Source: Methanothrix sp. (GTDB taxonomy: Archaea; Halobacteriota; Methanosarcinia; Methanotrichales; Methanotrichaceae). Taken from it: a stretch of 6,908 bases of DNA. Below are positions 4,549 to 6,908 of this stretch, in pieces. Each line of letters starts with the position of its first letter. Position 1 is the first letter of the stretch. Under the pieces are notes generated by a model, which had not been told where the DNA came from, did not search any database, and saw only the letters and a program-made list of their open reading frames with translations. Both the position numbers and the translations under genes were made by a program. Location: positions 1 to 6,908 of the forward strand of contig JAJRAX010000179.1 in the NCBI GenBank assembly GCA_028679775.1, written 5' to 3'.

Positions 4549-6908
4549 ATGCAAAATCGTCTGTTGCCGAGGCAATTATCGTCTTTGCCGCAACCTTTTC
4601 ATATCCAGGCAGGGAAACGATATGATGTGAATGCTTTCGAAGGGCTTCATGTTCAGATCAGGGCAAGGCTTCGAGAGGAATCCATCTTCGAGCCGACTCA
4701 GCCGCAGGAGGAGGCCATCCCTGCCATACTTGCCGGAGAGAATGTGCTGCTCATCGCACCAACCGGCACGGGAAAGACTGAGGCAGCGAGCCTTCCAGTC
4801 TTTCATCAGATTCTCAATAGCGAACGCTCCGGCACACTGGCGGTCTACATTACGCCGCTTCGGGCCCTCAATCGTGACATGCTGCGCCGCTTTCACGAGT
4901 GGGGAGAGTTGCTGAAGATCTCTGTGGCCGTCCGGCACGGTGACACGAGCCAAGCAGACCGAAGAAGGCAGGCCCTTCACCCCCCGGACCTGCTTATCAC
5001 AACTCCGGAGACCTTGCAGATCATGCTGACGGGAAAACGGCTGCGAAAGAATCTCTCCACGGTCAAAACGGTAGTGGTTGACGAGATTCACGAGATGGCA
5101 ACCTCCAAACGCGGCTCGCAGCTATCCGTTCTCCTGGAGAGGCTGGTTGAACTCGCCGGAGACTTTCAGAGAATTGGGCTGTCAGCTACCGTGGGCTCTC
5201 CGGATGCAGTGGCCCGGCTGCTCGCCGGAAGCAGCAGGAGCTACAAAATCATCCAGACGAGGGTGGATAGGATCAGCGATTTTCAGGTTGTGAGCCCCGT
5301 GCCCGGCAGAGGAGACCATGCAATGGCCGGGACCCTTGAGTGCGATCCTCGTCTGGCAGCTCAGATTCGGTTCATCAGGGAGATGGTGAAAGGAAGGAAA
5401 TGCCTGATCTTCGTCAATACAAGGCAGGCAGCAGAGGTCTTAGGCTCTCGATTCCGGCAGTTACAGGAGCCCATCGGCGTGCATCACGGCAGCCTCTCGG
5501 TGGAGGCGCGGGTGGAGGCGGAAGAGGCATTCAAGGCAGGAGAGTTGCAGGGGCTGATCTGCACCTCATCGATGGAGCTGGGAATTGATATCGGGGACGT
5601 GGACCACGTCATCCAGTACAGCTCCCCACGTGAGGTCTCCCGGCTGCTTCAGCGAGTGGGCAGATCCGGACACAGGATAGGTCTCGTCTCATCAGGGACG
5701 ATCATCGCCACCTGTGCCGATGATGTGGCCGAAGGATGCGCCATCTCCAGGGCGGCTGCGGCTGGAGAGCTGGAAGACATCCGGATTCACGAGAAGCCAA
5801 CCGACGTTCTCGCAAACCAGATCGTTGGCCTGGAGATGGATTTCGGAGACATTGCCTCTGAAAAAGCGCTGCAGATCATCGCCAGGGCTTACCCGTTCCG
5901 GTCTCTCACGGCAGAAGAGATGGACGGAGTGGTCGGCCAGATGGAGGAGAACCGACTGGTGCGGCTGACAGAGAACAGAATCCTGCAGAGGACCAAAAAG
6001 GCGCGCGAGTACTACATCGAAAACCTCTCCATGATCCCGGACGAGAAGAGGTACAACGTCTATGACATAGTAGGTCGCAGGTCTGTAGGAACGCTCGATG
6101 AGGCTTTTGTCATCAGCTTTGCCCAGCCGGGTGCCACGTTCGTCACAAAAGGAGAGATCTGGGAGATCACCGAGATCGAAGATGATGAGATCAAGGTGGT
6201 TCCGATTCACAGAAGTGGCGAGATTCCCAGTTGGACTGGTGAAGAGATTCCAGTTCCCTTTGCCATAGCCCAGGAGGTAGGAAGAATCCGCCGAGAGATC
6301 CGGCAGGTGCTGGAGAGCGAAGGAGAGGGAGCAAGCGAGGGTGAATGGACGGGCGAGAGCGGCGACAAAATGAAGATGGGTCGTGCGGCGGCCGTTGCCT
6401 GGCTGCAGGAAAGGTATCCTCTGGACAGCATGGCTGCAGGGGAGCTGGTCGACCTCATTTCCAGCCAGGTTGACAAGAACCTGCCAGTCCCGGACGAGAC
6501 CCATATCGTTGTCGAGAGCGGGGGAGAGGGCGCAGTCATCAATGCATGCTTTGGACACAGGACAAACGACACCATAGGACGGATCATCACCTCCATCCTC
6601 TCCGCCCGCTTCGGAAGCACCGTCGAGATGTCAATTGATCCCTACCGGATAGAGTTAACTCTGCCAAAAACCCTCCTGGCTGAGGAGATTGCGAGAGTAC
6701 TGGCAGACCTGGACCCGACTTACGTCGAGCCGATCCTGGAGATGACTCTCAAGAATACCACTATGCTGCGCTGGAAGATGGTGCACGTGGCCCGCAAGTT
6801 CGGCGCCTTCTCCAGGGACATAGATTATCAGAGGGTGAGCATGCAAAAGCTGCTGGCCGTCTTCGAGGGGACGCCCATGTACCGGGAGGCCTTGAGGGAG
6901 ATCTATCA
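4549..6908 (+). CDS. lhr: Lhr-core type superfamily 2 helicase, C-terminus beyond window
   Basis: Lhr helicases are ATP-driven nucleic-acid motor proteins, thought to act in archaeal DNA repair or recombination. The open frame gives 786 residues. Helicase motifs appear in order: Walker A APTGTGKTEA (70-79), TPLRAL (102-107), Walker B DEIH (178-181), SAT (212-214), LIFVNTR (286-292), TSSMELGID (339-347) and QRVGRSGHR (368-376). HEKPTDVLANQIVGL marks the start of the winged-helix region, and the later part corresponds to the Lhr-core domain 4, including RWKMVHVARKFG near the right edge. An acidic, glycine-rich insertion occupies 589-605. About 80-150 residues are probably missing, judged from family length. 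ATG 4549 fits the TATA spacing, but its first 26 codons use CAA, TTG and TTA more than the rest of the gene, and homologues usually begin near GTG 4627 (NAFEGLH). Divergent from the 99-codon gene. Confidence 0.93.
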   Translation, partial: MQNRLLPRQLSSLPQPFHIQAGKRYDVNAFEGLHVQIRARLREESIFEPTQPQEEAIPAILAGENVLLIAPTGTGKTEAASLPVFHQILNSERSGTLAVYITPLRALNRDMLRRFHEWGELLKISVAVRHGDTSQADRRRQALHPPDLLITTPETLQIMLTGKRLRKNLSTVKTVVVDEIHEMATSKRGSQLSVLLERLVELAGDFQRIGLSATVGSPDAVARLLAGSSRSYKIIQTRVDRISDFQVVSPVPGRGDHAMAGTLECDPRLAAQIRFIREMVKGRKCLIFVNTRQAAEVLGSRFRQLQEPIGVHHGSLSVEARVEAEEAFKAGELQGLICTSSMELGIDIGDVDHVIQYSSPREVSRLLQRVGRSGHRIGLVSSGTIIATCADDVAEGCAISRAAAAGELEDIRIHEKPTDVLANQIVGLEMDFGDIASEKALQIIARAYPFRSLTAEEMDGVVGQMEENRLVRLTENRILQRTKKAREYYIENLSMIPDEKRYNVYDIVGRRSVGTLDEAFVISFAQPGATFVTKGEIWEITEIEDDEIKVVPIHRSGEIPSWTGEEIPVPFAIAQEVGRIRREIRQVLESEGEGASEGEWTGESGDKMKMGRAAAVAWLQERYPLDSMAAGELVDLISSQVDKNLPVPDETHIVVESGGEGAVINACFGHRTNDTIGRIITSILSARFGSTVEMSIDPYRIELTLPKTLLAEEIARVLADLDPTYVEPILEMTLKNTTMLRWKMVHVARKFGAFSRDIDYQRVSMQKLLAVFEGTPMYREALREIY

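Noticed and set aside
4576..5091. A 171-codon open frame on the minus strand
   Set aside because: It is antisense to the N-terminal motor domain of the helicase, including Walker A, and has no family signature.
5692..6558. A 288-codon open frame on the minus strand
   Set aside because: It lies wholly antisense to the helicase gene, whose motifs and codon use are clear. The antisense translation has no recognisable motif, and long antisense frames are common opposite GC-rich coding sequence.
1..6908. CRISPR array, insertion sequence, phage or defence system
   Set aside because: There are no spaced direct repeats, transposase motifs, integrase or attachment-like repeats, and every substantial stretch is explained by chromosomal core-type genes.

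Overview
The window looks like a piece of a methanogenic (or closely related H4MPT/methanofuran-using) archaeal chromosome. The strongest marker is a complete mfnB gene for methanofuran biosynthesis, whose active-site residues match the Methanocaldococcus enzyme at identical numbering. An Lhr-core helicase, a COG1411-type HisA-like protein, and AT-rich archaeal TATA boxes 24-28 bases upstream of several start codons point the same way. Base composition and gene content would fit Methanotrichaceae (Methanothrix/Methanosaeta) or another Methanosarcinales lineage, but that placement is an inference.

Layout from left to right. Positions 1-1100 (minus) carry most of a bacterial-type tRNA-guanine transglycosylase, cut by the left window edge; it contains a roughly 60-residue hydrophilic insertion with a 15-bp tandem repeat. 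It is divergent from a NUDIX hydrolase of the COG4119 type (1239-1739, plus). The NUDIX gene converges on mfnB (1720-2421, minus) with a 20-bp overlap. mfnB is divergent from a HisA-related TIM-barrel gene (2449-3141, plus) across only 27 bp. That gene ends in a terminator-like hairpin and converges on a class I SAM methyltransferase gene (3187-4002, minus). Upstream of the methyltransferase, on the same strand, is a 99-codon gene of unknown function (4106-4405). A divergent AT-rich promoter region (4406-4548) with three small dyads follows, and then the large Lhr-type helicase gene (4549 to beyond 6908, plus).

The genes mostly alternate in strand and do not form one operon. The only plausible functional pair is mfnB with its divergent HisA-like neighbour: one makes the furan precursor of methanofuran, and the other belongs to a family I recall as co-occurring with C1-carrier biosynthesis genes. 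The remainder are housekeeping or information-processing functions (tRNA modification, nucleotide clean-up, nucleic-acid helicase) and an unassigned methyltransferase. I see no mobile element, CRISPR array, tRNA or rRNA. The window reads as a fairly ordinary archaeal core region. The most unusual item is the inserted, repeat-bearing bacterial-type TGT.
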